From assembly GCA_001304995.1 (NCBI GenBank), contig BBZU01000003.1, forward strand, positions 62,001-126,000: a DNA stretch of 64,000 nt, written 5' to 3'. Source of the stretch: Clostridia bacterium UC5.1-1D10. Lineage in GTDB: Bacteria; Bacillota; Clostridia; Lachnospirales; Anaerotignaceae. The translations under genes and the position numbers were made by a program. The notes below the pieces were generated by a model. The model saw nothing but the letters and a program-made list of their open reading frames with translations, made no database searches and had not been told where the DNA came from. How positions within the stretch are numbered: the stretch's first letter is position 1; each line of letters opens with the position of its first letter. Shown here piece after piece: positions 9,521 to 18,528 of this stretch.

Positions 9521-9651
9521 GCAAAATCCCGAAAAAGGTGTTTTCTGAAGAAGATTTAACCTAAGAATACAGCGATTTTCTTTTTCAGTGGTTTCTGAAA
9601 GAGGAATTGTGATGGTGATTTTCAAAAAACACCTACTATATATATTCCTAG

Positions 9652-9698
9652 TAAAATAAGAAAGCCGGAAACCTTTATTTATAAGGATTCCAGCTTTC
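9652..9698 (-). terminator. Terminator of the CPA2 antiporter gene
   Basis: Minus-strand hairpin GAAAGCTGGAATCCTT paired with AAGGTTTCCGGCTTTC, slightly imperfect, followed by TTATTTT. Confidence 0.7.
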
Positions 9699-9731
9699 AC
9701 ATTTTTGCTATGATTTATCCGATATTCTTTT

Positions 9732-10949
9732 TCATGCGTCTTTTCCATCACCTTGCCGCAATGGCATCCACCTTTTTTGTTCCTTCATATAAACGACTGC
9801 CTTCAAAAGAATGGGCGTTATCAAAGTAGTAACAATTACCACCAATACAATGGCAGGAAACAGTGTTGATGAAATCAATCCTGCCTGCTCCCCTTTCTGT
9901 GCCACAATCAGCGCAACCTCACCACGGGAAATCATGCCCACGCCAATGGCAAGGGAATCCATATTGGAAAAACCACAGATTTTTGCTCCCAAACCGCACC
10001 CAACGATTTTAGAAAGGATAGCTACGATCAATAAAGCAAGTGTAAATAATATCAGTTCCTGTGACATCCCCGTAATTACTGTCTTAATCCCAATGCTTGC
10101 AAAAAAGATGGGGGTAAAGAACATATAGGAAGTGATATTGATTTTAGATGCAATATAGGATTTCGTTTCTGTAACATTACAAAGAATCAATCCTGCGAAA
10201 TAAGCCCCTGTAATATCCGCAACTCCGAAATAAACTTCCGAAATATAGGACAGAAGCAAACAAAATACAACGGCATAGATCGCTACTCTTCTTTTTGTTC
10301 CATATACGATTTCCAACTTGCGGAACAGTCGAAATACAAAAAAGCCGCAAACAGCAATAAATACAAAGAACAAAAAGATCTTCAGCAAAACCACCATAAT
10401 TTCTACCCCAGGAACTGCGAAACTGGTTATCACTGTTAATGCAATAATCCCCAGAATGTCATCGATAATAGCTGCTCCCAAAATGGATGTTCCCATTTTC
10501 CCTTTTAATTTTCCCATCTCACGGAGCGTTTCCACAGTAATGCTTACAGATGTTGCTGTTAAAACGATGCCCACAAAAGTACTTTCCAAGAAAATCATGG
10601 TATCAGGTCTTTCACCATGGAAAAATAGGAAATATGTCAAAAACCCACTTCCCAGAGGGATCAAAACCCCAACAAAAGCAATGATTACCGCAGACTTCCC
10701 TGTTGCCTTCAGATCATCAAAATCTGTATCTAAGCCTGCCAAAAACATCAAAAAGATTACGCCGATTTCTGCCGACTTTGTCAGAAAGTCCGTTTCATGC
10801 AATATATTCAGACAACTTGGCCCTAGTAACACCCCGACCAATAATGCGCCAACAACCTGCGGCATATTTACTTTTTGAGAGAGCAAGCTGAATATTTTAG
10901 TAGAAAGCAATATAATCGCAACAAATAACAAAAAATCATAAGATTCCAT
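9732..10949 (-). CDS. Monovalent cation:proton antiporter, CPA2 family (NapA/KefB-like)
   Basis: Membrane antiporter of 405 residues exchanging Na+ or K+ for H+. Around a dozen hydrophobic segments are visible. The ion-binding double-aspartate motif occurs as AAIIDDILGI near residue 160, and the conserved LFLAGLDTDFDDLK-type loop near residue 70. There is no C-terminal TrkA-N (RCK) domain, so it is the short NapA/GerN-like form rather than full KefB. Start at 10949 has GAGGAGG 8 bases upstream. Stands alone between terminators. Confidence 0.88.
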   Translation of the reverse strand: MESYDFLLFVAIILLSTKIFSLLSQKVNMPQVVGALLVGVLLGPSCLNILHETDFLTKSAEIGVIFLMFLAGLDTDFDDLKATGKSAVIIAFVGVLIPLGSGFLTYFLFFHGERPDTMIFLESTFVGIVLTATSVSITVETLREMGKLKGKMGTSILGAAIIDDILGIIALTVITSFAVPGVEIMVVLLKIFLFFVFIAVCGFFVFRLFRKLEIVYGTKRRVAIYAVVFCLLLSYISEVYFGVADITGAYFAGLILCNVTETKSYIASKINITSYMFFTPIFFASIGIKTVITGMSQELILFTLALLIVAILSKIVGCGLGAKICGFSNMDSLAIGVGMISRGEVALIVAQKGEQAGLISSTLFPAIVLVVIVTTLITPILLKAVVYMKEQKRWMPLRQGDGKDA

Positions 10950-10997
10950 TACACAAACCTCCTCACTCTTTCAATTTCTTTGGACACACATGATAGG

Positions 10998-11030
10998 AAA
11001 AAGACTTTTGTATGAAACAAAAGTCTTTTT
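10998..11030 (-). terminator. Terminator of the nhaC-MFS run (bidirectional)
   Basis: Perfect 13-bp stem AAAAAGACTTTTG/CAAAAGTCTTTTT with a 7-base loop, T tails on both strands. It ends the minus-strand transcript whose last gene stops at 11060. Confidence 0.85.
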
Positions 11031-11059
11031 CTAAGTTGTATTCTATCAATAAATTCAAT

Positions 11060-12355
11060 TTATTCTGCTTCTGCTACTGCACACACATTTTGCGCATTTT
11101 TCTTTTTGATATGCAGAATTTTCAGCGCTGCCAGTGTGCCAATCACCAGAACAACCGCCTGGAAGATGAACATATAAGTATATGCTTGTGTTCCTAAAGT
11201 ATCCAGCCAATAGCCAAACAGTGTGAACTGGAACAGGTCAGGAGAAAAACCTACCGCTGCTGCAATACCGGTTGTAGAAGCAGTTAAGTTTCTAGATACG
11301 CCTGCTTCTGTAATGGTAGCGTAATAAGCCCCGCGCCCGATGTATACTGCTGCGGACATGATCAATGTCAGCGCAATCAGCAGCTGCGCTGCTACACCTG
11401 CATCCGCAACCAGCAGATAACCTAAGCCTAAAATACCAATTGTATATACACCCAACAGTACTTTGGAAGGAGACCCCACTTTATCAGTCAGGATACCACC
11501 AATGGGTGCCCCCAGCAGAGTCATACCATGCTGTCTTAAAATCGCAACACCGCCGGAGAATGTAACTGCAACACCCAATACATCTGTGAAGTATGGTGTG
11601 AAGTAAGTCAATGTTGTCAGGAAGGAATAAACTGCGAAGATGGAGATAGCAACCAGCCAAGTTGCGGGCTGTTTCATAATCATCAAGAAGTCAGCAACCA
11701 CATTGGTTTTCTTTGCTGCTTTTTCTTTTGCTTCCGCTGCTTTTTTCGCACGTTCTGCCGCAATTTTTTCTTTAGGATTATCCAATACGATCATAGCGAT
11801 TGCTGTCAATACGAAGGAAAGTACCGCAATACTGATCATAGCTGCTTTCAGACCTGCAACGCCTTCCATAAATTTCATGTAGAAAACCATCATTACTGCA
11901 TTGAAAACAATGTTGAAAATACCGATACATGTTTCATTCATACCGAAGATTTTACCCTGGTTTTCGTCTGTTGTTAAATCACGGATCATCTTGATATGTG
12001 TGGGATAGTTCATCAGCAGGCTGGCGATGGCAAAGCCAATCCACATCAATACTGCCATGAAATATGTAGGATACATTACAAAAATAAGAGTAAAAATACC
12101 GTTCAAAAGTACTGAACCTACATAAATATACTTGTAGTTGAATCGGTCTGCAATCCAGCCGCCAATAGGTGCCCCAAATACATTACCGAACCCATAGATT
12201 GTAATCAACAGCCCCATTTGTGTATTGGTGGCATTCATAAATTGCTGAAAAGGATCATACCAGATGTACTGGATAAATGGAATGATATATACAATGGACC
12301 AACATGCTCCCAGCACCAACAGAGTAATTGGCAGCTTTAATGATTTCTTTTCCAT
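11060..12355 (-). CDS. Major facilitator superfamily transporter
   Basis: 431-residue permease with 12 predicted membrane spans and a lysine/alanine-rich central loop (residues about 200-220, PKEKIAAERAKKAAEAKEK). The MFS loop motif appears as GAPIGGWIADRFNYKYIY near residue 62, and the pattern returns as GAPIGGILTDKVG near 285. Last gene of a minus-strand run after buk, ptb, an aminotransferase and nhaC. The context suggests uptake of an amino or organic acid substrate, or export of the acid product, of that pathway. Substrate is not recognisable from sequence. Confidence 0.85.
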   Translation of the reverse strand: MEKKSLKLPITLLVLGACWSIVYIIPFIQYIWYDPFQQFMNATNTQMGLLITIYGFGNVFGAPIGGWIADRFNYKYIYVGSVLLNGIFTLIFVMYPTYFMAVLMWIGFAIASLLMNYPTHIKMIRDLTTDENQGKIFGMNETCIGIFNIVFNAVMMVFYMKFMEGVAGLKAAMISIAVLSFVLTAIAMIVLDNPKEKIAAERAKKAAEAKEKAAKKTNVVADFLMIMKQPATWLVAISIFAVYSFLTTLTYFTPYFTDVLGVAVTFSGGVAILRQHGMTLLGAPIGGILTDKVGSPSKVLLGVYTIGILGLGYLLVADAGVAAQLLIALTLIMSAAVYIGRGAYYATITEAGVSRNLTASTTGIAAAVGFSPDLFQFTLFGYWLDTLGTQAYTYMFIFQAVVLVIGTLAALKILHIKKKNAQNVCAVAEAE

Positions 12356-12376
12356 ACATACGCCTCCTCAAATCGT

Positions 12377-13795
12377 TTATTTTTCTTTTTTCACAGATAA
12401 ATTGCTGCTTTTCAAAATCGTAATACCTGTAAAGCCAAAAATGATTGAAACCAATGGATTAATCAAATTCAAAAGACAGTAAGGTAAATAATCCAGTGTA
12501 CTAACGCCTAAATACGTACTCATGGCTACTGCACAAGTACACCAAGGAATCAATGGAGAAGTCAACGTACCGCCATCTTCCAGTGCTCTGGAAAGGTTCT
12601 GCGGTGCCAAACCTCTTTTTTCATATTCTTCCTGAAACATTTTGCCTGTAATCAATAAAGACAGATATTGTTCACCAGATGCAAGGTTCATAAAAACGCA
12701 GGTGCAGATGGTAGAGAAAATCAGAGAACCAACGCTTTTTGCAAATCTCAAGATGTTCTTTGCGATGGTTTCCAGCATGCCTGTCACACTCATAACCCCA
12801 CCAAAACTCAAAGAACACAAAATCAGTGATAATGTCCACATCATAGACTGAAGACCGCCGCGGGTCAGCAATTCGTCTACTATGGCATTTCCAGTCTCAC
12901 TGACATATCCATACTGCAAAACATATCCTACGCTGCTGATGTCGTGTCCCTGTACAAAGATGGCACAGAACACACCCATAAATACACTCAGCATCAACCC
13001 TGGAATCGCGGGAATTTTAAAAATCACCATAAAAATAATGAATACCAAAGGCAAAATCAAAAGCGGAGAAATCACAAAGGACATATCCAACGCATCCAGC
13101 ATATTTTGAATTTCTGCCGCATCCACTGTCTCAGCGGAATAATTTTTGTTTAAGATCATAAACCCAATCATAGCCAGTACATAACTTGTACCTGTTGTAT
13201 ATGCCATATGTCGAATATGATCAAACAATGTAGAGCCAGCAATGGCAGGTGCCAAATTTGTTGTTTCGGAAAATGGAGACATTTTATCCCCAAAGTAAGC
13301 ACCGGAAATGACCGCACCCGCCACCATGGGTGCCGGAATCCCCAAACCGGTACCAACACCAACCAATGCCAGCCCGACAGTTCCTGCTGTTGTCCAGGAA
13401 CTGCCGGTGGCTACACTTACCAAGGAACAAATCACCATGGAAGTAACCAGAAAGAAATCAGGTGATAACACTTTCAACCCATAATATACAATGGCTGGTA
13501 CAATCCCGCCGGAAATCCAAGCACCAATGATAAAACCAATGATCCCTGTAATCAAAATCGGCTGCATTGCAGAGTAAATTGAATCGAAAATCCCCTTTTC
13601 AATTTCATGCCAAGGATATTTCAAATAAAACACACCAATAAGTGCCCCTACAATCGTTCCCAACAACAAAGGAAAATGGATTTCAATGTTTAAAAACAGC
13701 TGACAGCACACCAGCAAAACAATGACAGTTATCAAAGGTGCCAAGGCAACCATGATATTTGGTTGTTTTCTCTTTCTAGTGTCACCCAATTCCAT
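12377..13795 (-). CDS. nhaC: Na+/H+ antiporter, NhaC family
   Basis: 472-residue membrane antiporter with about 12 spans. Family signatures include VATGSSWTTAGTVGLAL near residue 150 and GAYFGDKMSPFSETTNLAP near 190. NhaC-family members include Na+/H+ and Na+-lactate/malate type exchangers, so a sodium-coupled organic acid exchange is also possible. It sits 18 bases from the aminotransferase and 21 from the MFS gene, so it is part of the fermentation operon. That placement argues for a role in product export or ion homeostasis during amino acid fermentation. Confidence 0.9.
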   Translation of the reverse strand: MELGDTRKRKQPNIMVALAPLITVIVLLVCCQLFLNIEIHFPLLLGTIVGALIGVFYLKYPWHEIEKGIFDSIYSAMQPILITGIIGFIIGAWISGGIVPAIVYYGLKVLSPDFFLVTSMVICSLVSVATGSSWTTAGTVGLALVGVGTGLGIPAPMVAGAVISGAYFGDKMSPFSETTNLAPAIAGSTLFDHIRHMAYTTGTSYVLAMIGFMILNKNYSAETVDAAEIQNMLDALDMSFVISPLLILPLVFIIFMVIFKIPAIPGLMLSVFMGVFCAIFVQGHDISSVGYVLQYGYVSETGNAIVDELLTRGGLQSMMWTLSLILCSLSFGGVMSVTGMLETIAKNILRFAKSVGSLIFSTICTCVFMNLASGEQYLSLLITGKMFQEEYEKRGLAPQNLSRALEDGGTLTSPLIPWCTCAVAMSTYLGVSTLDYLPYCLLNLINPLVSIIFGFTGITILKSSNLSVKKEK

Positions 13796-13813
13796 CTTGA
13801 TTCCTCCTTATTG

Positions 13814-15016
13814 TTAACCGTACCTCAAAAAGACACCAAGCGTGTTTTTCAATACATCTGCCAGCAAAACAATCCCTTTACGGATCTGTTCTTCTGATAC
13901 TGTTGTGAAATTCAGGCGCATTGTGTTTTTCGCACCATCATTTGCATAGAAGAACTCACCGGGAATATATGCCACACCTGCTTCCACAGCTTCATCCAAA
14001 ATACCATCCGCGTCAAGACCTTCAGGCAGTTCTACCCAGATAAACATACCACCTTCGGGGCGTGTAAATTTCACGCTTGCAGGGAAGTTTTCTTCCATCA
14101 AGGACAGCATCAGATCACATTTTTCTTTATAGGCAGCCTGGATTTTACGAATATGTCCTTCCACATCGTAGTTTTTCATATATTCTACAACCTGAAGCTG
14201 TGCAAATTCGTTACACTGCAAGTCCAGACTTTCTTTCAGTCTTTCGTACATCACTGCGTGTTCCGGAGATGCGCAAATCCATGCTACGCGCAGACCGGGA
14301 CAGAGAATTTTGGAGCAAGAACCAAGATAAATCACTTTACCCATGGTATCCATGGATTTCAGGCAAGGGATATGTTCCCCTTTGAAACGGATTTCACCAT
14401 AAGGATTGTCTTCAACAACAACCACATCATAACAGTTGATAACTTCCATGAACTGTTTTCTTCTTTCCAGTGTCCATGCTCTGCCAGTAGGATTCTGGAA
14501 ATTAGGGATGACATACAGCAGTTTTACTTTGGGATTTTCTGCCAGTACACGTTCCAAATCAGCAATCACGATACCATCTTCATCAGTATCTACGCCCAGG
14601 AAGCTGCATCCATAAGGACGGCAAGCATTGATACCACCCAGATAGCTGGGGTTTTCTGCTACAACGATGTCCCCTTCATCCAGGAACAGCATAGCTGTCA
14701 TTGCCAGACCTTGCTGAGAACCAGTGGTCACAACAATGTTTTCAGGTTTCGCATCTACGCCTTCTTTTTTCTGCATTCTTTCTGCCAAAACCTGAAGCAG
14801 TTCCGGATTACCTTTGGAAAGACCATACTGGAAAGCCTGTTTACCTTTCTTTTCGATCATTTCCATTGTGGATTTTTTCAGATCGTCCATAGGGAACAGA
14901 TCTGGATCCGACAGACCCGCTGCAAAAGAAATAACACCCTGTTTGCTTGCGATTCTTTTCTGCACGCTTCTGATTACGGAAGGTTTTACCCTGTCCATAC
15001 GAATTGAATATCCCAT
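13814..15016 (-). CDS. PLP-dependent aminotransferase (class I/II, LysN/aromatic-type)
   Basis: 400-residue fold-type I aminotransferase. Cofactor residues visible include NPTGRAWT near residue 185 and the Schiff-base lysine in LGSCSKILCPGLR near 245. The N-terminal GVISFAAGLSDPDLFP is typical of the 2-aminoadipate/MocR-related aminotransferase group, which often accepts branched-chain or aromatic amino acids. I use the ATG at 15016, preceded by TTAGGAGG; the longer frame starts without a ribosome binding site. Placed directly after ptb and buk, it would supply the 2-oxoacid that the divergent ferredoxin oxidoreductase consumes (inference). Confidence 0.88.
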   Translation of the reverse strand: MGYSIRMDRVKPSVIRSVQKRIASKQGVISFAAGLSDPDLFPMDDLKKSTMEMIEKKGKQAFQYGLSKGNPELLQVLAERMQKKEGVDAKPENIVVTTGSQQGLAMTAMLFLDEGDIVVAENPSYLGGINACRPYGCSFLGVDTDEDGIVIADLERVLAENPKVKLLYVIPNFQNPTGRAWTLERRKQFMEVINCYDVVVVEDNPYGEIRFKGEHIPCLKSMDTMGKVIYLGSCSKILCPGLRVAWICASPEHAVMYERLKESLDLQCNEFAQLQVVEYMKNYDVEGHIRKIQAAYKEKCDLMLSLMEENFPASVKFTRPEGGMFIWVELPEGLDADGILDEAVEAGVAYIPGEFFYANDGAKNTMRLNFTTVSEEQIRKGIVLLADVLKNTLGVFLRYG

Positions 15017-15078
15017 AACATTACCTCCTAAATAAATGCTTTCCGCACAAAATTCTTCCTTATTATATACACGCAATA

Positions 15079-15976
15079 TTATTTCGCAGCTGCCAGACAT
15101 GCCAGCGCAATGGAATTGATCTTGATTTCCGGTGTATCGGAACGACTGCCCAAAATAACGGGTGCTGCTGCTCCCAGAACGATACCTGCCCATTTTGCAC
15201 CATTAAACTGCAGCCAGGATTTCCCCACAATGTTGCCTGCTTCGATATTAGGGAAAATCAGCAGATCCACTTCTCCAGCGATCTTGCTGTCGATTCCTTT
15301 ATGTTCTGCGGCATGTTTATCAAAAGCTACGTCAAAAGCAATGGGGCCTTCTGCGGTACATGCGGGAAGTTCACCATTCTTTACCATTTCTACCAAAGCC
15401 GCTGCGTCAACGGTAGAGATTACTTTTGGATCCACCATTTCGTTTGCTGTCAGAATCGCTACATTGGGATTTTCAAATCCAAGATTCTTCATGGCATTTA
15501 AAGCACTGCGCATGATCACTTTTTTTCTGTTCCAAATCAGGTGCTACGTTGATGCCGCTATCAGAGCAGTAAATCAGTTTGTGATACTGAGGCAGTTCAT
15601 ACACTGCCAGCAGACTCAGCAGATTGCCTGTACGCAGACCGTATTCTTTGTTCAGTACACCGCGCATATATACTGCTGTATTGACAATCCCTTTCATCAG
15701 GACATCTGCTGTTTTGTTTCTTACCAGTTCCACTGCTGTTTTCATTGCTTCCGCTTCATCAGGGCAATCCACCAATTCATAATCCGTAAAACCGATCTTT
15801 TCTCCAATCTCACGGATTTTTGCGCCATCCCCTACCAAAACAGGTTTAATAAAGCCGATTTTTGCCGCGTCACGAACTGCGGACATAACCGCTTCGTCCT
15901 GAGCAACCGCTACACTGACCGTTCTGGGTTCGATGGATTTTACTCTTTCCAGCAGATCCGTAAAGTTTTTCAGCAT
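15079..15976 (-). CDS. ptb: Phosphate butyryltransferase (one apparent frameshift)
   Basis: Converts butyryl-CoA (or isobutyryl/isovaleryl-CoA) and phosphate to acyl-phosphate and CoA; about 298 residues after repair, the usual length. The first part runs from MLKNFTDLLERVKSIEPRT to DLEQKK, the second continues VIMRSALNAMKNLGF. The break is a plus-strand T7 (15520-15526) where six would keep the frame. Recognisable motifs are KGIVNTAVYMRGVLN and the C-terminal PVILGSRSDTPEIK. Downstream of buk by 38 bases. Ptb-Buk pairs also serve branched-chain acyl-CoA fermentation. Confidence 0.9.
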
Positions 15977-16014
15977 ATTTTTACCGCCTTTCTTCCTATA
16001 TAATAGCAATCAAA

Positions 16015-17076
16015 TCAGAGATACTCTTTTGCTTCTTCTTCGCCACTAAGAACACGCAGGGCACCCAGCGCCAATGCTTCCATTTCCATTTCACCGGGAA
16101 CAACAGCTTTGGGAGCCAGATAAGCAACTTTTTCATATACGTCATGGACGATTTTTTCGGAATAAGCAATGCCGCCTGTAAAGATCACACGGTCAACTTT
16201 TCCTTTCAGAGAAGCGCCATAGAGAGCAATTTCTTTTGCAACCTGATAAATGAAAGCATCCAGAATCAGTTTTGCTTTTTCATCACCGTTTGCCGCTCTT
16301 TCTTCTACTTCTCTTGCATCTTTGGTGCCAAGGTAATCATACATACCGCCTTCTGCGCTTACTTTCCGAACCATCTGTTCTCTTGTATACTTGCCGGAAT
16401 AGCAAAGTTCGATGAGCTGATATGCCAACAAGCCGCCGCTGCGTTCCGGGGAGAAAGGCCCATCGGTTCTGCCGCCGCTGCCGTCAATCATTTTGCCTTT
16501 TTCATGGGCAACGATGGAAATACCGGAACCAAGGTGTGCCACAATGAAATTGAAATCTTCGTATTTGCCCCCCATATCTTCCGCAACTTTTCTGGAAACA
16601 GCCTTATGGTTCAGCGCATGGAACCAGCTGAATTTTTCCAGATCAGAAATACCAGTGATTCTTGCTTCGGGAATCATTTCATCTACGGAAACCGGATCAA
16701 CAACAAAGGATGGTACACCGATTTCATCACCGATATTTCTTGCAATGACTGCGCCAAGGTTAGAAGCGTGTTCGCCATTGATGGCATTTTTCAAATCTTC
16801 TACCATTCTGTCATTTACGCGATAAGTGCCGCCCGGAATGGCTTTCATCAGGCCGCCTCTGCCAACAACACAGTCGAACTGATCCAAAGAAAAGCCTTCT
16901 TCTTTCAGCACATCTACGATCATGTTCTTACGGTATTCATATTCATCAAATACATGGGGAAACTGTTTCAGATCTTCACCCGTATGTGTAATGTTCTTTT
17001 TCAAAACCTCTTTCTTATCTTCATAGACAGCAACTTTTGTTGATGTACCACCTGGATTGATCACCAGCAAATACAT
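16015..17076 (-). CDS. buk: Butyrate kinase
   Basis: Makes ATP from butyryl-phosphate (or branched-chain acyl-phosphate), 353 residues, acetate/ASKHA kinase fold. The phosphate loop NPGGTSTKVAVYE is at residues 7-19. The conserved HLGSGIS lies near 185 and the FTGGIAYSE adenosine-site loop near 295. I use the ATG at 17076 (AAGGAAGTGCTGAT upstream); 37 more codons are open upstream but unlike the family. First gene of the minus-strand run buk-ptb-aminotransferase-nhaC-MFS. Confidence 0.94.
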   Translation of the reverse strand: MYLLVINPGGTSTKVAVYEDKKEVLKKNITHTGEDLKQFPHVFDEYEYRKNMIVDVLKEEGFSLDQFDCVVGRGGLMKAIPGGTYRVNDRMVEDLKNAINGEHASNLGAVIARNIGDEIGVPSFVVDPVSVDEMIPEARITGISDLEKFSWFHALNHKAVSRKVAEDMGGKYEDFNFIVAHLGSGISIVAHEKGKMIDGSGGRTDGPFSPERSGGLLAYQLIELCYSGKYTREQMVRKVSAEGGMYDYLGTKDAREVEERAANGDEKAKLILDAFIYQVAKEIALYGASLKGKVDRVIFTGGIAYSEKIVHDVYEKVAYLAPKAVVPGEMEMEALALGALRVLSGEEEAKEYL

Positions 17077-17254
17077 ATCAGCACTTCCTTTCTTTGTTCT
17101 ATTTTGTATGCGAATTGTATAACACTCACATTTTTTGCATATAAAAAATAGACAATTTATCCATAAATCTATCCGAATAACATGCAAATACCGGCTGTCT
17201 CATAGTTGTAAACTAGGCTTTTAACCCCGAAAATTCAAGGTTTTCATCTTGGGA

Positions 17255-17285
17255 CAATAAAAAAGACTTCCCCAAAGGAAAGTCA
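17255..17285 (-). terminator. Terminator of the IclR regulator gene
   Basis: Minus strand GACTTTCC/GGGAAGTC stem with G-T pairs and a short loop, followed by TTTTTTATT. It separates the regulator from buk, so buk should have its own promoter in 17077-17254. Confidence 0.65.
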
Positions 17286-17302
17286 TTTTTATAAATAGAT
17301 TC

Positions 17303-18073
17303 TCATTTTAACTTTTCAGATATTTCTCTTCCTACTTCCATCAATCGTTTGATTTTTGTTTCATAGGTACTGTCTTTGATTCTTGTTGTTGGCCCGGAAA
17401 GACTGATGGCTGCAATGGCCTGTTTTGTAGAACCCTTCATAATGGGAACCGCAATACAGGTCAAACCCAATTCTCGTTCTTCATCATCTACGGCATATCC
17501 CTGTCTGCGAACCTTTTCCAATTCTTTCTCCAAACCATCTATGGTGGTAATGGTTCTTTCTGTATATTGCTTCATGGGATGTTTTTCGTAAACGCTCAAA
17601 TCAATCTGGTCTTTAAATGCCAGCAAGCATTTCCCTACCCCAGCGCAATAGCACTCATTTCTGGAGCCCAGATCAGAATTAAATCCAAGAATCTGCTTAT
17701 TTTCTTCTTTGTAAATCATTACGCTATGATAAGCACCGCCATCACTGCGTTCCAACACAGATACATTGACTGCTTCATTGAACTCATCATGGAGACGCTG
17801 TGCATAGGGTTTGATGACCTTCTGCAAACCAATTTTCTCACCGATGCTGTTGCCGATGACAAAAAGCTTCATACCAAGGCCATACTTTTCGGTTTCCGGA
17901 TTCTTTTCCACAAAATCCTTGCTTTCCAATGTTGCTAATGTCCGATAGACCGTACTCTTGTAAATATCCAAATCTTTGCTGATCTGTGTGATGGAAACTT
18001 CTTTTCCCTGTTCATAGAGATAATTCAAGATATCCAGCGCACGGTCTACGGAATTAATGATAACCGATGTCAT
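17303..18073 (-). CDS. IclR-family transcriptional regulator
   Basis: 256 residues. An N-terminal winged helix-turn-helix (about residues 5-65, with VSITQISKDLDIYKSTVYRTL) is followed by a linker helix and an IclR effector-binding domain. The latter has NECYCAGVGKCLLAF near residue 140 and GYAVDDEERELGLTCIAVPI near 205. Divergent from the oxidoreductase operon and upstream of buk, it likely controls both sides, with a 2-oxoacid or acyl compound as effector (inference). Start at 18073 has AGGAAGGTGGG upstream. Confidence 0.92.
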   Translation of the reverse strand: MTSVIINSVDRALDILNYLYEQGKEVSITQISKDLDIYKSTVYRTLATLESKDFVEKNPETEKYGLGMKLFVIGNSIGEKIGLQKVIKPYAQRLHDEFNEAVNVSVLERSDGGAYHSVMIYKEENKQILGFNSDLGSRNECYCAGVGKCLLAFKDQIDLSVYEKHPMKQYTERTITTIDGLEKELEKVRRQGYAVDDEERELGLTCIAVPIMKGSTKQAIAAISLSGPTTRIKDSTYETKIKRLMEVGREISEKLK

Positions 18074-18089
18074 GTAATCCCACCTTCCT

Positions 18090-18106
18090 GTTCTATTGAT
18101 TAGAAC
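18090..18106. promoter_or_regulatory. Inverted repeat just upstream of the IclR gene
   Basis: GTTCTA-TTGAT-TAGAAC, perfect 6-bp arms with a 5-base spacer, 17 bases upstream of the regulator start. Possible autoregulatory operator. A related half-site (CTAATAGAAC) occurs near 18275-18284 in front of the ferredoxin gene. Confidence 0.35.
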
Positions 18107-18177
18107 TTGTTTTTCACATTACCATAAAATTCCATGAAAAACAAGAGGCTTTCCAACGGATTTTTATAGATACATAT

Positions 18178-18192
18178 TGTGCATGTTGCACA
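18178..18192. promoter_or_regulatory. Candidate IclR operator
   Basis: Perfect 15-base palindrome TGTGCA-TGT-TGCACA in the divergent intergenic region, 27 bases upstream of the -35 box of the oxidoreductase operon. Size and symmetry fit IclR-family operators. Confidence 0.5.
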
Positions 18193-18218
18193 CATTTGCA
18201 AAAAATAAATATTGGGAG

Positions 18219-18247
18219 TTGACATGTATAAAACCCAGTGCTATGAT
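18219..18247 (+). promoter_or_regulatory. Promoter of the 2-oxoacid:ferredoxin oxidoreductase operon
   Basis: Perfect TTGACA at 18219-18224, exactly 17 bases, then TATGAT at 18242-18247. The leader to the first gene is about 48 bases. Confidence 0.8.
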
Positions 18248-18301
18248 TTCGGCGAATTATAGAACATCGTTTTATCTAATAGAACGCAGGAGGTGCAATT
18301 C

Positions 18302-18502
18302 ATGAAAGTATTGGTAAAACCGGAAAGATGCAAAGAATGTGGACTGTGTGATGCATTCTGTCCCAAAAAGGCAATCAGCCACGCTGATCATACCAACCTG
18401 GCTGGCTACCATCCGATCGTAATCGATGATGAAAAGTGCATCGGCTGTGGTATCTGCTATACCACATGTCCCGATGGCGTATTCCATGTATTGGGAAAAT
18501 AA
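18302..18502 (+). CDS. 2-oxoacid:ferredoxin oxidoreductase, ferredoxin-like delta subunit
   Basis: 66-residue 2[4Fe-4S] ferredoxin-type subunit. Two CxxCxxCxxxC clusters are seen: CKECGLCDAFCPKKAI at residues 10-25 and CIGCGICYTTCPDG at 46-59. It carries electrons from the catalytic subunits to soluble ferredoxin. The ATG at 18302 has AGGAGG at 8 bases; an in-frame GTG at 18293 overlaps that site and is not used. First gene of the four-gene operon in order delta-alpha-beta-gamma, as in VorDBAC/KorDABC systems. Confidence 0.9.
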   Translation: MKVLVKPERCKECGLCDAFCPKKAISHADHTNLAGYHPIVIDDEKCIGCGICYTTCPDGVFHVLGK

Positions 18503-18528
18503 ATAAGGAGGATTAGAAAATAGCTGAA

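Noticed and set aside
9470-9751. A 93-residue minus-strand frame between the antiporter and the SLH/CAP gene
   Set aside because: It overlaps the antiporter terminator and the SLH/CAP promoter, has no ribosome binding site and no recognisable domain.
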